Source of the DNA: Thinopyrum elongatum
Lineage: Eukaryota > Streptophyta > Magnoliopsida > Poales > Poaceae
Length of the DNA: 64,000 nucleotides
NCBI GenBank assembly: GCA_011799875.1
Contig: CM022302.1
Span: forward strand, 98,845,494 to 98,909,493
Direction of reading: 5' to 3'
A program made the position numbers and the translations under genes. Position 1 is the stretch's first letter; each line of letters begins with the position of its first letter. Below the pieces are notes generated by a model. The model searched no databases, had not been told where the DNA came from, and was given only the letters and a program-made list of their open reading frames with translations. Shown in pieces: positions 10,956-23,276 of the stretch.

Positions 10956-11420
10956 ATGGTGTCACCGCAGAAGCCCCCGCGCGTATCATGGGGTGAAGAC
11001 GAAGACCCAGGAAGTACTGTTCTTTTAGTCCCTTCTCATTGTTTCTTCTCGGTCCATATATTTATCTAACTGCAACTAATTTTCTGATTGCTGTTTCTCT
11101 TAGATGTGGTCCTAAACATCGATGACATCGTGCTAGAGAACGAGAGGGTGCCTCGCTTGCCGTCCCCCACCTCCCCCACCATCGACTGGGTTGCACCCCA
11201 GTCACCATCTCGGGAAGGAAGGAATGTCCTGGGACGACAACGGGTGAGCGAGGTGGAGGAGATGCATAGGAGGGAGGAGGAGAGGGTGAGAGAGGAGAGG
11301 AGGAGGAAGAGAGAGGAGGAGAGGGTGAGAGAGGAGAGGAGGAAGAGAGAGCGGGACGAGAGGGAGAGTGAGAGGAAAAAGGGGAAGAGTGAGGAGAGGA
11401 GATCTAGCAGTCGGCATTAG
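10956..11420 (+). CDS. Small two-exon gene, charged Arg/Glu-rich protein
   Basis: Not recognised. The model is exon 10956-11013 (ATG after a C-rich leader; donor AA/GTACTG), intron 11014-11103 ending TTTCTCTTAG, and exon 11104-11420, giving 124 residues in one frame. The N-terminus (MVSPQKPPRVSWGEDEDPG) and a middle part with VVLNIDDIVLENERVPRLPS look like ordinary protein. Residues from about 70 on are almost only Arg, Glu, Lys and Ser and would form a highly charged helix; they come from a GAGAGG-type repeat. TATA box, splice sites and frame agree, which supports a real gene. The low-complexity tail and lack of a known domain argue for caution. It may be lineage-specific or a fragment. Confidence 0.45.
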
Positions 11421-11520
11421 CATGTTGGAGGAGGAAGAGAGAGAGAGAGAGGAGAGGAGAGGATGAACACTCGAAGAGAGAGAGAGAGAGAGCGGGACGA
11501 GAAGAGATCTAGCTGCCCTT
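11260..11520. repeat. Purine-rich GAGAGG low-complexity tract
   Basis: Almost pure A/G on the plus strand, built of GAGAGG and GGAGGA units and ending in GAGAGAGAGAG dinucleotides. The first part codes for the charged tail of the small gene; the second part (after 11421) is its 3' flank. Confidence 0.85.
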
Positions 11521-12443
11521 TATCTAATTGCCTCGTGCACACTTATTTATTCCCTATGTCTAGTCAAATGTAGACTTGTGATGTTGTTCTGTAAACCTAA
11601 TTAAGTGGCTGGCGCACATTGATGTCAAAAAAAAAAAGAGTGGCTGGCTCACATTTAGTCTGTTCCCGTAGGTCTAGTAACAGTGCTGTCCTGCTTTCAA
11701 AAAAAAAAAAAAACAGTGCTGTCCTGTAACAAGCATGGGTTAATCAATGTTAGTTTTCATCCCGTTTGTCGCTATTTTGTCCCCTTTTTTTCTCAGGCCC
11801 ATGTGTCGTATGTACAAATGACAGAAAAAATAAAAAATGAAAGTAATATTCACATGGTAAAGTAGAAAAGAATTTTACTAGTACCGCAACGGTATGCACA
11901 TGCACACTTCTCTAAAGAGAAGATTTTTTTTTTTAGAAAACATAGAGAAGATCAGATTTTTTTTTTTTTTTGATAAAAAAGAGAAGATCAAGTGGACCTA
12001 CTGGGTGAGGGGGCTGATTTGGTAAAGCCCACATGCATGTCTTGGCCGATGCATGCACACCCACGGTTGATAATCATCTACTCCTTCGTCCGTGTTTATT
12101 AGGTCCCGCGACCAAAACACAGGTGCCAAGGCACAGTGATCAATTCCGTGAAATAAGCATGATTTACTACTCAACATGCGACCATGTATCAGCCCTCCAA
12201 ACCATATCCAACAGACAACATCCATCCAAAGCAAATGTCTCACTCAGCCCAGCACAACCGAAACAATGTTCATTTTTCAGTCAGTTTTCAGTCATTAGAA
12301 AATACAAATAACATTTTTTCAGTCAGTTAACAATATAAACAACAATAAAAAATTCAAACAACAGCATCGCATACGTAATGAATGCAAGTGATTAGCATTT
12401 TTCCAATCAGTTAACAACTAGTTTTCTAGTAAACAAACAACAC
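11521..12443. other. Intergenic DNA, no gene seen
   Basis: Several A or T homopolymers of 9-16 bases (for example near 11627, 11699, 11926, 11957) and no supported open frame. The segment at 12000-12300 has higher complexity but no recognised domain in any frame. Confidence 0.4.
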
Positions 12444-12521
12444 TGTGGAAGCACTTTTACTACTGAAATATATAACCTATTATGTGGAAGCACTTTTACT
12501 ACTGAAATATATAACCTATTA
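12444..12521. repeat. 39-bp perfect tandem duplication
   Basis: The unit beginning TGTGGAAGCACTTTTACTAC occupies 12444-12482 and is repeated without visible change at 12483-12521. The motif ATTACGAGGGACG just after it is also duplicated (around 12518 and 12545). Confidence 0.85.
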
Positions 12522-12889
12522 CGAGGGACGGCCCTATTCCTCGCATTACGAGGGACGAAGGGGGATTCTCGCGTCGAGCGCTACAAATCGGGCCGGCCCA
12601 CTATAGCGATTTTTTTGAAAAAATAGAGTTAAATAAAATAGGCATAGCAGGGATTCAATCCTAGGATCGACTAGTTACTTCCCGATGCTGCGAGCCACAA
12701 CGACAGACTCTACTTGTTGTGGAATATGGAGAGCGCGGCCTACTAGAAGCAAAATGAGCCGGGTTTTACAATGTTTACTTTCTTTTCCTGTTTTTGTTTT
12801 ATTTTTATTTTCTTTATTTTTCTTCATTTTTACTCGTCTAATTCAATATGCTTTTTCTGTGTTTTTTTACTCGGTTTTTTATGCTTTTT

Positions 12890-13860
12890 TCAAAATAATA
12901 TCGGTTAAGAAACACTGAAAATGTTGAAATAATTATAAAAAATTGTTTAACGAGTATTGAAAGAATATTGAATAAGTATTCAAAAATGATGAAAAAGTAT
13001 TTTAAAAATGTTGAACAAGTACTTGAAAATGTTGAATAAGTATTAAAAATGTTGAACAAGTATATGGCAAAGGCTGAAGAAGTATTAAAAATTGTTGAAC
13101 TAGTATTTAAAAAATGTTGAACAAGTATGAATGAGTATTAGAAATGTTGAAAAGTATTTGACAAATGTTGATAAGTATTAAAAATGTGAACGAGTATTGG
13201 GAAATGTTGAACGGTATTTCAAAATGTTGAATAAGTATTAAAAATGTTGAACAAACACTTGAAAATGTTGAATAAAAATAGAAAAAAAATGTTGAATGAG
13301 TATTTGGAAAATGTAGAACATGTATTTGAAAAATATGAATAAGTATTATAATGTTGTACAAGTACTTAAAAAATGTAGAATAAACGTTCGGGCAATGTTG
13401 AACGTGTATACAAAAAAATGTTGATCACTTATTAAAAGAATGTTTTTGACATTACAGAAATATAGAGTGAAAACAAAAACAAACGTAAGTAAAAGCAAAA
13501 AAAAAAATGGAGAAGAAAATGTTGAACAAGTATTTAAAAATGTTGAACTAGTATTTCAAAAATGTTGAACAAATATTTGAAAATGTAGAATAGGTTTTGA
13601 AAAGATGTTGAACAAAGTATTTGAAAAAATGTTGATCATGTATATAAAATATGTTGAACAATTATTTGAAAATTTTTGAACAAGTATTTGAGAAATGTAG
13701 AACAAGTATTTGAAAAGATGTTGAACAAAGTATTTGAAAAAATATTGAACAAGTATTTGAAAAAAATGTTGATCATGTATTTGAAAAATGTTGAACAAAT
13801 ATTAAAAAAATGTTGAACAAGTATTTGAAAATGTCGACCATGTGTATAAGAATGTAGAAT
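12890..13860. repeat. Degenerate short-period array (ATGTTGAACAAGTATTTG)
   Basis: About 950 bp made of variants of a 20-26 bp unit, ATGTTGAACAAGTATTTG plus A-rich filler, repeated some forty times with many small changes. It is AT-rich and gives spurious minus-strand frames rich in Phe, Asn and Ile. Both flanks carry GGGCCGGCCC-type and short TTCAA/TCGAACC motifs (12590; 14136), so the array may be the interior of a non-autonomous DNA transposon, but no clear terminal repeats were found. Confidence 0.6.
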
Positions 13861-14783
13861 GAAAACAATAGAAACAAAAGAAAAACAAAGAAAATGGAAA
13901 ACCGAAAAATAAACAAAAAAACCAAAGAAAAAGGAGAATGAAAAAAAATGAAAATCCCGGAGAAGAAAAAAGAAAAAGAAAACAAAATAAAAATGGAGAA
14001 GAAAAAAGAAAAGAAAATGAAAAAATAAAAAAAATGAGAAAGCCGGCACGTATTGTTTCAAGTAGGCCGCGCCTTTCCTTTTAGCATTAACTGTTGGCTG
14101 GGCGAAGTGGCTAGTCGCCCTACCCATGACCGCGGTGACAAGGGATCGAACCTTGGTGCTCCCCCTTTTTTCCCTTCTATTTTCTGCGCAAGAAGCGAGA
14201 ATGGGCCAGCCCACCAAGAAAAATTTCGGCGCGAGACGTAGTGTTAGAATCGCTTAATGCAATAAATAGCAACCGCGGCCCGTTTGCGCCGATGCCTTTA
14301 ACCGGCGCAGTGGGCTCCGAATAGGATTTGGCTGTTTCGACTTTGGATACGTATTTAGACCCAGCCAAACCCAGGGGCGGTTCGGCCCGTTTTGTCGAGA
14401 GGCATGTTTACCCTTTTCAAACGCCAAAAGTTGAAGATCATGCATGATGTGCTGGTGAGATTGTAGTACTCAGGACCTTGATGTCAATCTTGGAACATTT
14501 CCCAAAATGTTTAATTGACTAGATGAAATGCAACATTAATTAGCAATGCAAAAAAAAAAGAATTTTTTGAATTTTTCTAGTATTTGTATTTAATTTTGTT
14601 CTTCAACACGGGTGCAGATGGGTCTGGGCTCAGAAAAGGATTTTCGGTATTTTTGCATCTACATAGATGCTCTTAGGCTAGCTGGCGCTCAAAGGTGCGT
14701 GATAGTGGGCCGGCCCAGCAGCTCGCGTCCAGATGCTAAAAAACAAAAGGCAAGAAAACATGCAGTACCTGGCATTCAAACCC
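13861..14783. other. A/G-rich then unique-looking DNA, no gene
   Basis: 13861-14040 is a purine-rich AAAAGAAAA tract. 14050-14783 has mixed composition with no supported gene. A 16-bp palindrome (GCATCTACATAGATGC) at about 14658 followed by TCTTA resembles a decayed Harbinger end. Confidence 0.35.
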
Positions 14784-16385
14784 TGCTACTTCTTGAGTTT
14801 GCGTTGGTTTTTCCCTTGAAGAGCAAAGGGTGATGCAGCAAAGTAGAGATAAGTATTTCCCTCAGTGAGAACCAAGGTATCAATCCAGTAGGAGGTACAA
14901 GCAAGTCTCCAATCTATGCACCTGCACAAACAATCAAACACTTGCACCCAACGCGATAAAGGGGTTGTCAATCCCTCTATGGTCACTTGCAAGGATGAGA
15001 TCTGATAGAGATAGATTAAAAGATTACTAAAACGTAAAATAAAGTAAACACAAATAAATTGCAGTGAGGTATTTTTGGATTTTTGGTTTTGTAGAGCTGA
15101 AAATATATGATGGAAAATAGACCCGGGGGCCATAGGGTTCACTAGAGGCTTCTCTCTTGAAAGAAAACTTACGGCGGGTAGACAACTTACTGTTGAGCAA
15201 TTGATAGAAAAGCGCAAAGTTATGACGATATCTAAGGCAATGATCATGAATATAGGCATCACGTCCGTGACAAGTATACCGACTCCTGCCTGCATCTACT
15301 ACTATTACTCCACACATCGACCGCTATCCAGCATGCATCTAGAGTATTAAGTTCATAAGAACGGAGTAACGCCTTAAGCAAGATGACATGATGTAGAGGG
15401 ATAAACTCAAGCAATATGATATAAACCCCATCTTTTTATCCTTGATGGCAACAATTCAATACGTGCCTCGCTACCCCTACTATGTCACTGGGTGAGGACA
15501 CCGCAAGATTGAACCCAAAACTAAGCACCTCTCCCATTGCAAGAAGAACCAATCTAGTTGGCCAAACCAAATCGATAATTCGAAGAGAAATACAAATATA
15601 TCAAATCATGCATATAAGAATTCAGAAAAGAGTCAAATAATATTCATAGATAATCTGATCATAAATCCACAATTCATCGGATCTCAACAAACACACCGCA
15701 AAAGAAGATTACATCGAATAGATCTCCATGAACAACGCGGAGAACATGGTATTGAAGATCAAAGAGAGAGAAGAAGCAATCTAGCTACTAGCTATGGACC
15801 CGTAGGTCTGTGGTAAACTACTCACACATCATCGGTAGGGCAATAGGGTTGATGTAGAAGCCCTCCATGATCGAATCCCCCTCCGGCAGATTGCCGGAAA
15901 AGGTCCCAAGATGGGATCTCACGAGAACAGAAGCTTGCGGTGGCGGAAAAGTATTTTTGTGGACGCTTCTAGTGGTTTGGAAATATTTTAGGATTTATAG
16001 AGCTGAGACGGAGGTCGGTGGACTCCCGAGGGACCCACAAGCCAGGGGGCGCCCCCCCAGGGCACGCCCTGATGGCTTGTGGTGCCCTCGGGACTCTTCT
16101 GGCCCCCTTCCCAAGTTTGCTGGGTGTCTTCTGGTCCAAGAAAAGTGTCTTCTGGTCCAAGAAAAATCACCGCGAAAGTTTTATTCCGTTTGGACTCCGT
16201 TTGATATTCCTGTCTGAAAAAGTCAAAAACAAGGAAAAAAAACAGCAACTGGCACTAGGCACTAGGTTAATAGGTTAGTCCCAAAAATGATATAAAATAG
16301 TACGATAATGCATATAAAACATCCAAGGTGGATAATATAATAGCATGGAACAATAAAAAATTATAGATACGTTGGAGACATATCA
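14784..16385 (-). repeat. Athila-type (Ty3/gypsy) 3' LTR
   Basis: Read on the minus strand it begins TGATATGTCTCCAACG (16385) and ends in CTCAAGAAGTAGCA (14784), 1602 bp with TG...CA ends. The start and the segment containing TTGCTGCATCACCCTTT are those of the abundant wheat Athila families (Fatima/Sabrina/Wham group; the exact family is not decided here). The internal side carries a purine tract on the minus strand (GCTTGGGGATGC) immediately before the LTR, as expected for a 3' LTR. The other end of the element is missing, so no target duplication can be confirmed (AACCC precedes 14784). Confidence 0.75.
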
Positions 16386-17719
16386 AGCATCCCCAAGCTT
16401 AATTCCTGCTCGTCCTTGAGTAGGTAAATGATAAAAACAGAATTTTTGATGTGGAATGCTACCTAACATATTCATTAATGCAATCTTCTTTATTGTGGCA
16501 AGAATATTCAGATCCATAAGATTCAAAAAAAAGTTTAATATTGACATAAAAACAATAATACTTCGAGCATACTAATAAAGCAACTATGTCTTCTCAAAAT
16601 AACATGGCCAAAGAAAGTTATCCCTACAAAATCATATAGTCTGGCTATGCTCCATCTTCATCATACAAAGTATTTCACCATGCACAACCTCGATGACAAG
16701 CCAAGCTATTGTTTCATACTTTTAATGTTCTCAAAACTTTTTCAACTTTCATGCAATACATGAGCGTGAGCCATGGATATAGCAATAGGTGGAATAGAAT
16801 ATGGTGGTTGTGGAGAAGACAAAAAGAAGGAGATAGTCTCACATCAACTAGGCAAACTAATGGGCTATGGAGATGCCCATCAATCGATATCGATGCAAGT
16901 GAGTAGGGATTGCCATGCAACGGATGCACTAGAGCTATAAGCATATGAAAGCTCAAAAGAAACTAAGTGGGTGTGCATCCAACTTACTTGCTCACGAAGA
17001 CCTAGGGCAAATTGAGGAAGCCCATCATTGGAATATACAAGCCAAGTTCTATAATGAAAAATTCCTACTAGTATATGAAAGTGATACATAGGAGACTCTC
17101 TATCATGAAGATCATGGTGCTACTTTGAAGCACAAGTGTGAAAAAAGGATAGTAGCATTGTCCCTTCTCTCTTTTCTCTCATTTTTTTATTTGGGCTCTT
17201 TGGCCTCTTTTTTTTATTAGGCTTCTTTTGGCCTCTTTTTTTTTAAAGTCCGGATACTCATCCCAACTTGTGAGCGAATCATAGCTTCCATCATCCTTTC
17301 CTCATATGGGACAATGCTCTAATAATGATGACCATCACACTTTTATTTACTTACAACTCAAGAATTACAACTCGATGCTAGAACAAAAATATGACTCTAT
17401 GTGAATGCCTCATGCATATGAGAACAACATGACAATGATGGTGCGTGTCATAATAAACGGAACGGTGGAAGTTGCATGGCAATATATCTCGGAATGGCTA
17501 TGGAAATGCCATAATAGGTAGGTATGGTGGCTGTTTTGAGGAAAGTATATGGTGGGTATAACGCACCGGCGAGAATTGCACGGTACTAGAGAGGCTAGCA
17601 ATGGTGGAAGGGTGAGAGTGCGTATAATCCATGGACTCAACATTAGTCATAAAGAACTCACATACTTATTGCAAAAGTCTATTAGCCATCGAAACAAAGT
17701 ACTACACGCATGCTCCTAG
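16386..17719 (-). mobile_element. Athila-type element, 3' internal region, truncated
   Basis: Non-coding internal sequence next to the Athila-type 3' LTR, beginning with the polypurine tract (16386-16402 on the minus strand). It contains the CTTGGGGATGCTTGATA junction typical of these families. No gag or pol is present. It is cut at 17719/17720 by the copia LTR, which follows CCTAG (17715-17719), the probable left target duplication. The rest of the Athila element is absent from the window. Confidence 0.6.
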
Positions 17720-19021
17720 TGAAGGAAATATGCCCTAGAGGCAATAATAAAGTTGTTATTTTATATTTCCTTATTCATGATAAAGGTTTATTATTCATGC
17801 TAGAATTGTATTGATCGGAAACTTAAATAAATGTGTGAATACATAAACAAATACCGTGTCCCTAGTAAGCCTCTACTAGACTAGCTCATTGATCAAAGAT
17901 GGTTAAGATTTCCTAACCATAGACATGTGTTATCATTTGATAACGGGATCACATCATTAGGAGAATGATGTGATGGACAAGACCCATCCGTTAGCTTAGC
18001 ATATTGATCGTTCAGTTTATTGCTATTGCTTTCTTGATGACAAATACATATTCCTTCGATTATGAGATTATGCAACTCCCGGATACCGGAGGCATACCTT
18101 GTGTGCTATCAAATGTCACAACGTAACTGGGTGATCATAAAGATGCTCTATAGGTATCTCCGAAGGTGTTTGTTGAGTTGGCATAGATCGAGATTATGAT
18201 TTGTCACTCCGAGTATCGGAGAGGTATCTCTGGGCCCTCTCGGTAATACACATCATAATCTTGCAAGCAAATGACTAAGGAGTTAGTTACGAGATGATGT
18301 ATTATGAAACGAGTAAAAAGACTTGCCGGTAATGAGATTGAACTAGTTATGAAGATACCGACGATCGAATCTCGGGCAAGTAACATACCGATGGACAAAG
18401 GGAACTACATATGTTGTCATAACGGTTCGACCGATAAAGATCTTCGTAGAATATGTAGGACCCAATATGGGCATCCAGGTTCTGCTATTGGTTATTGACC
18501 GGAGAGGTGTCTCGGTCATGTCTACATAGTTCTCGAACCCGCAGGGTCCGCACGCTTAATGTTCGTTGACGATATAGTGTTATATGAGTTATATGATTAG
18601 GTGACCGAATGTTCTTCAGAGTCCCGGATGAGATCACGGACATGACGAGGAGTCTTGAAATGGTCGAGACGTAAAGATTGATATATAGGACGATGGTATT
18701 CGGACACCGGAAGTGTTTCAGAGTGTACCGGGTAGTCATCGAAATACCGGAGGGGGAACCGGACACCCCCGGGAGGGTAATGGGCCTATTGGGCCATTAG
18801 CGGGGAGCACACCAGCCCACAAGGGGCTGGCGCACCCCATATGGCAGCCGGCCAAGTGGGAGAAAGGAAAGGGGGGATTCGGCCTCCTCCTTCCTTCCCT
18901 CTTCCCCCTTTCCCTTTTCCCCTCCGGCAAATATGGTAGGGGGGGGCGCCACTTGGGAAGGACCCCAAGTAGGATTCGGCCTACTTGGGGGCGCCTCCTG
19001 GCTGCTCCCTCCTACCCCCCA

Positions 19022-19079
<58 letters not shown>

Positions 19080-19508
19080 GGAGGGGGGCGCCTAGCACAA
19101 CTACAACAATTGCTTAGCCATGTGCGGCGCCCCTCCCTCCACCGTTTACACCCCCGGTCATATTTTCGTAGTGCTTAGGCGAAGCACTGCGGAGATAGCA
19201 TCACCATCACCGTCACCACGCCATTGTGTTGCTGAAACTCATCCACTACCTCACCGTCTTGCTGGATCAAGAAGGCAGAGGACGTCACCGAGCTGAACGT
19301 GTGATGAACACAGAGGTGCCGTACGTTCGGTACTTGATCGGTTGGAGCGCGAAGAAGTTCGACTACATCAACCATGTTACTAAACGCTTCCGCTTACGGT
19401 CTACGAGGGTACGTAGACACACTCTCCCCCTCTCGTTGCTATGCATCTCTTTGATAGATCTTGCGTGTGCGTAGAATTTTTTTGTTTTCCATGCAACGTT
19501 TCCCATCA
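17720..19508 (+). repeat. Copia element A, 5' LTR
   Basis: A 1789-bp LTR from TGAAGGAAATATGCCC to CGTTTCCCATCA. It belongs to the Angela/BARE/WIS-like group of Ty1/copia LTRs (shared ATGCCCTAGAGGCAATAATAA block, GGTATCTCTGGGCCCTCTCG and later GC-rich promoter part), but its start TGAAGG differs from the usual TGTTGG. Its G+C-rich promoter part differs clearly from LTRs B-E, so A is a separate insertion. A long TA microsatellite replaces the usual short TATA stretch at 19024-19076. Confidence 0.85.
19024..19076. repeat. (TA)n microsatellite in LTR A
   Basis: About 26 TA dinucleotides at the position where the sister LTRs B-E have only TATATATA(T), their presumed TATA box. It is a microsatellite expansion grown from a promoter element. 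Confidence 0.9.
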
Positions 19509-19509
19509 G

Positions 19510-19528
19510 TGGCATCCGAGCCAGGTCT
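19510..19528 (+). promoter_or_regulatory. Primer binding site, copia A
   Basis: TGGCATCCGAGCCAGGTC directly after the LTR resembles the initiator-Met tRNA site TGGTATCAGAGC used by most plant copia elements. Equivalent sites follow LTR B (23278, TGGCATCATGAGCC) and LTR C (37561). Confidence 0.65.
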
Positions 19529-20742
19529 ATGCGTAGATGATATGCACGACTAGAACACAAAGAGTTGTGGGCGGTGATGGTCATATTGCTTACCACCAAC
19601 GTCTTATTTTGATTTGGCGGTATTGTAAGATGAAGCGGCCTGGACCAACCTTACATGTCCACATACATGAGACCGGTTCCACCGACAGACATGCAACTTG
19701 TTTTGCATAAAGGTGGCTGGCGGGTGTCTGTTTCTCCTACTTTAGTTGAATCGAATTTGACTGCGGCCGGTCCTTAAAGAAGGCTAAAATAGCAAACTTG
19801 ATAAATCACCGTTGTGGTTTTTACTGTAGGTAAGAACGGTTCTTGCTAGAAGCCCGTAGCTTCCACGTAAAACTTGCAACAACAAAGTAGAGGACATCTA
19901 ACTTGTTTTTGCAGGGCATGTTCTGATGTGATATGGTCTTGACATGATGTGATATACGTTGTTGTATGAGATGATCATGTTTTGTAAATTATCGGCAACC
20001 GACAGGAGCCCAATGGTTGTCTCTTTATTGTATGAAATTCAAACACCATATAATTGATTTACTTTGTCGCTATGCGTTAGCAATAGTTGTAGAAACAATA
20101 GTTGGCGAGACGACCCCGACGCAATGATGGAGATTAAGGTGCCGAGCCGTTGACGATGGAAATCATGACGATGCTTTGGAGATGGAGATCAAAAGCACAA
20201 GATGATGATGGCCATATCATGTCACATATTTTGATTGCATGTGATGTTTATCTTTTATGCATCTTATTTTGCTTGGAACGACGTCGACGGTAGCATTATA
20301 AGATGATCCCTCCACTAAATTTCAAGATAAAAGTGTTCTCCCCGAGTATGCACTGTTGCTAAAGTTCATCGTTTCGAAGCACCTCGTGATGATCGGGTGT
20401 GATAGACTCTGCGTTCGCATAAAACGGGTATAAGCCAGTTTTACACAAGCAGAATACTTGGGTTAAACTTGACGAGCCTAGTATGTACAGACATGGTCTC
20501 AGAACACTGGAGACCGAAAGGTCGAAAATGAGTCATATAGTAGATATGATCAACATAGAGATGTTCACCATTGAAGACTACCCCATCTCACGTGATGATC
20601 GGTCATGGGTTAGTTGATTTGGATCATGTATCACTTAGATAAATTGAGGGATGTTTATTTAAGTGGGAGTTCATTAGTAATTTGATTAATTGAAATTCAT
20701 GAACTTAGTCTTAATAGTTTTGCATATCTATGTTGTAGATCA

Positions 20743-21522
20743 ATGGCCCGTGCTACCGTTCCCCTAAATTTTAATGCGTTCCTAGAGAAAGCTAAGTTGA
20801 AAGATGATGGTAGCAATTACACGGACTGGGTCCGTAACTTGAGGATTATCCTCATTGCTGCACAGAAGAATTATGTCATTGATGCACCGCTAGGTGACAG
20901 ACCTGTTGCAGGAGCTGATGCAGATGTTATGAACGCCTGGCAAGCTCGATCTGATGACTACTCAATAGTTCAGTGTGCCATGCTTTACGGCTTAGAACCG
21001 GGACTTCAAAGACGTTTTGAACGTCATGGAGCATATGAGATGTTCCAAGAGTTGAAGTTAATATTTCAAGCAAATGCCCAGGTTGAGAAATATGAAGTCT
21101 CCAACAAGTTCTATAGCTGCAAGATGGAGGAGAACAGTTCTGTCAGTGAACACATACTCAAAATGTCTGGGTATCATAACCATTTGACTCAGCTGGGAGT
21201 TGATCTTCCAGTTGATAGTGTTATTGACAGAGTTCTTCAGTCACTGCCACCAAGCTACAAAGGCTTCGTGATGAACTATAATATGCAATGGATGAATAAA
21301 ATGATTCCTGAGCTCTTCGCAATGCTTAAGGCCGCGGAGGTAGAAATCAAGAAGGAGCATCAAGTGTTGATGGTTAACAAGACTACTAGTTTCAAGAAAA
21401 AGGGCAAAGGAAAGAAAGGGAACTTCAAGAAGAACGGCAAGCAAGTTGTCGCTCCCTGGAAGAAACCCAAAGCTGGACCTAAGCCTGAAACTAAGTGCTT
21501 CTACTACAAAGGGAATGGTCAC
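20743..21522 (+). pseudogene. Copia A gag, truncated by insertion of copia B-E
   Basis: The frame is open from ATG 20743. It encodes the UBN2-type gag of copia elements: FLEKAKLKDDGSNYTDWVRN near residue 14, a middle part with LQSLPPSYKGF, and a basic Lys-rich linker. It is cut at the zinc knuckle (CFYYKGNGH, second Cys replaced by Tyr) where LTR B begins at 21523. No pol of this element remains to the right of the stack, so everything downstream was lost. The coding part shows no stop, making it the best preserved gag of the three copia copies. Confidence 0.85.
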
Positions 21523-23276
21523 TGAAATATGCCCTAGAGGCAATAATAAAGTTGTTATTTTATATTTCCTTATTCATGATAAAGGTTTATTATTCATGCT
21601 AGAATTGTATTGATCGGAAACTTAAATAATGTGTGAATACATAAACAAATACCGTGTCCCTAGTAAGCCTCTACTAGATTAGCTCGTTGATCAAAGATGG
21701 TTAAGGTTTCCTAACCATGGACATGTGTTGTCATTTGATAACGGGATCACATCATTAGGAGAATGATGTGATGGACAAGACCCATTCGTTAGCTTAGCAT
21801 AATGATCGTTCAGTTTTATTGCTATTGCTTTCTTCATGTCAAATACATATTCCTTCGACTATGAGATTATGCAACTCCCGGACACCAGAGGAATGCCTTG
21901 TGTGCTATCAAACGTCACAACGTAACTGGGTGATCATAAAGATGCTCTACAGGTATCTCCGAAGGTGTTTGTTGAGTTGGCATAGATCAAGATTAGGATT
22001 TGTCACTCCGACTATCGGAGAGGTATCTCTGGGCCCTCTAGGTAATACACATCATAAGCTTGCAAGAAAATGACTAAGGAGATGGTCACGAGGTGATGTA
22101 TTACGAAACAAGTAAAGAGACTTGCCGGTAATGAGATTGAACTAGGTATGAAGATACCGACGATCAAACCTCGGGCAAGTAGCATACCTATGGACAAAGG
22201 GAATTATGTATGTTGTCCTAACGGTTCGACCGATAAAGATCTTCGTAGAATATGTAGGAGCCAATATGGGCATCCAAGTTCCTCTATTGGTTATTGACAG
22301 GAGAGGTGTCTCGGTCATGTCTACATAGTTCTCGAACCCGTAGGGTCCGCACGCTTAAGGTTCGATGACGATATAGTATTATATGAGTTATGTGATTTGG
22401 TGACCGAATGTTGTTTAGAGTCCCGGATGAGATCACGGACATGACGAGGAGTCTTGAAATGGTTGAGAGGTAAAGATTGATATATAGGACAATGGTATTC
22501 GGACACCGGAAGTGTTCCGGAAGGTACTGGGTACATATCGGGTCACCGGAAGGGGTTCCGGGCACCCCCGGCAAAAGATATGGGCCTTATGGGCCAAGAG
22601 GGGAAACGCACCAGCCACAAGGGGCTGGTGCGCCCCCCATATGGGCCGAACCAGGAGGAGAAGGAAAGAGGGGAAGGGAAAGGAAAGGGGGGATTCAACC
22701 TCTCCCTTCCTTCCCTCCTCCCTCCTCTTTCCTTCCCCCTCCTGCAAATATGGCAGGGGGCGCGGCCAAGGGGAGACCCCCAAGTAGGATTCGGCCTACT
22801 TGGGCGCCTCCTGGCAGCCTCCCCTCTCTCTCTCACCTATATATATGTGGGGGGCGCCCTAGCACACACCAGATCAGTTGTTAGCCGTGTGCGGCGCCCC
22901 CCTCCACCGTTTACACCCCCGGTCATATTTTCGTAGTGCTTAGGCGAAGCCCTGCGGAGATCACTTCACCATCACTGTCACCACGCCATCATGCTGACGG
23001 AACTCATCTACTACCTCGACGTCTTGCTGGATCAAGAAGACGAGGGACATCACCAAGCTGAACATGTGCAGAACACGGAGGTGCCGTGCGTTCGGTACTT
23101 GATCGGTTGAAGCACGAAGAAGTTCGACTACATCAACCGCGTTGTGAAACGCTTCCGCTTACGGTCTACGAGGGTATGTAGACACACTCTCCCCCTCATT
23201 GCTATGCATCTCCATGGATAGATCATTGCGTGTGCATAGATTTTTTTTTTTGTTTTCCATGCAACGTTTCCCAACA
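21523..23276 (+). repeat. Copia element B-E, 5' LTR (B)
   Basis: A 1754-bp LTR ending CGTTTCCCAACA before the primer site. It starts TGAAATATGCCC, four bases shorter than the TGAAGGAAATATG start of its relatives. It matches LTR E (46754) in the variable GC-rich part (CAAGAGGGGAAACGCAC and following) and not A, so B and E are the pair of one element. It was inserted in the gag of copia A after GTCAC (21518-21522). TATA-like TATATATAT lies at 22838-22846. Confidence 0.8.

Noticed and set aside
14130..14150. tRNA B-box-like GGTTCGATCC on the minus strand
   Set aside because: No A box at the right distance and no cloverleaf; more likely part of a decayed transposon or SINE-like motif.
13556..14217. 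Minus-strand Phe/Ile-rich frames resembling membrane proteins
   Set aside because: They are translations of an AT-rich degenerate array and of an A/G tract; hydrophobicity follows from base composition.
22430..22940. Long overlapping Pro/Gly/Arg-rich frames on both strands (also at 18.7-19.1, 36.5-37.2, 43.0-43.4 and 47.7-48.1 kb)
   Set aside because: They lie in the GC-rich promoter part of the copia LTRs, occur in every copy and on both strands, and carry no domain. They are frame noise.
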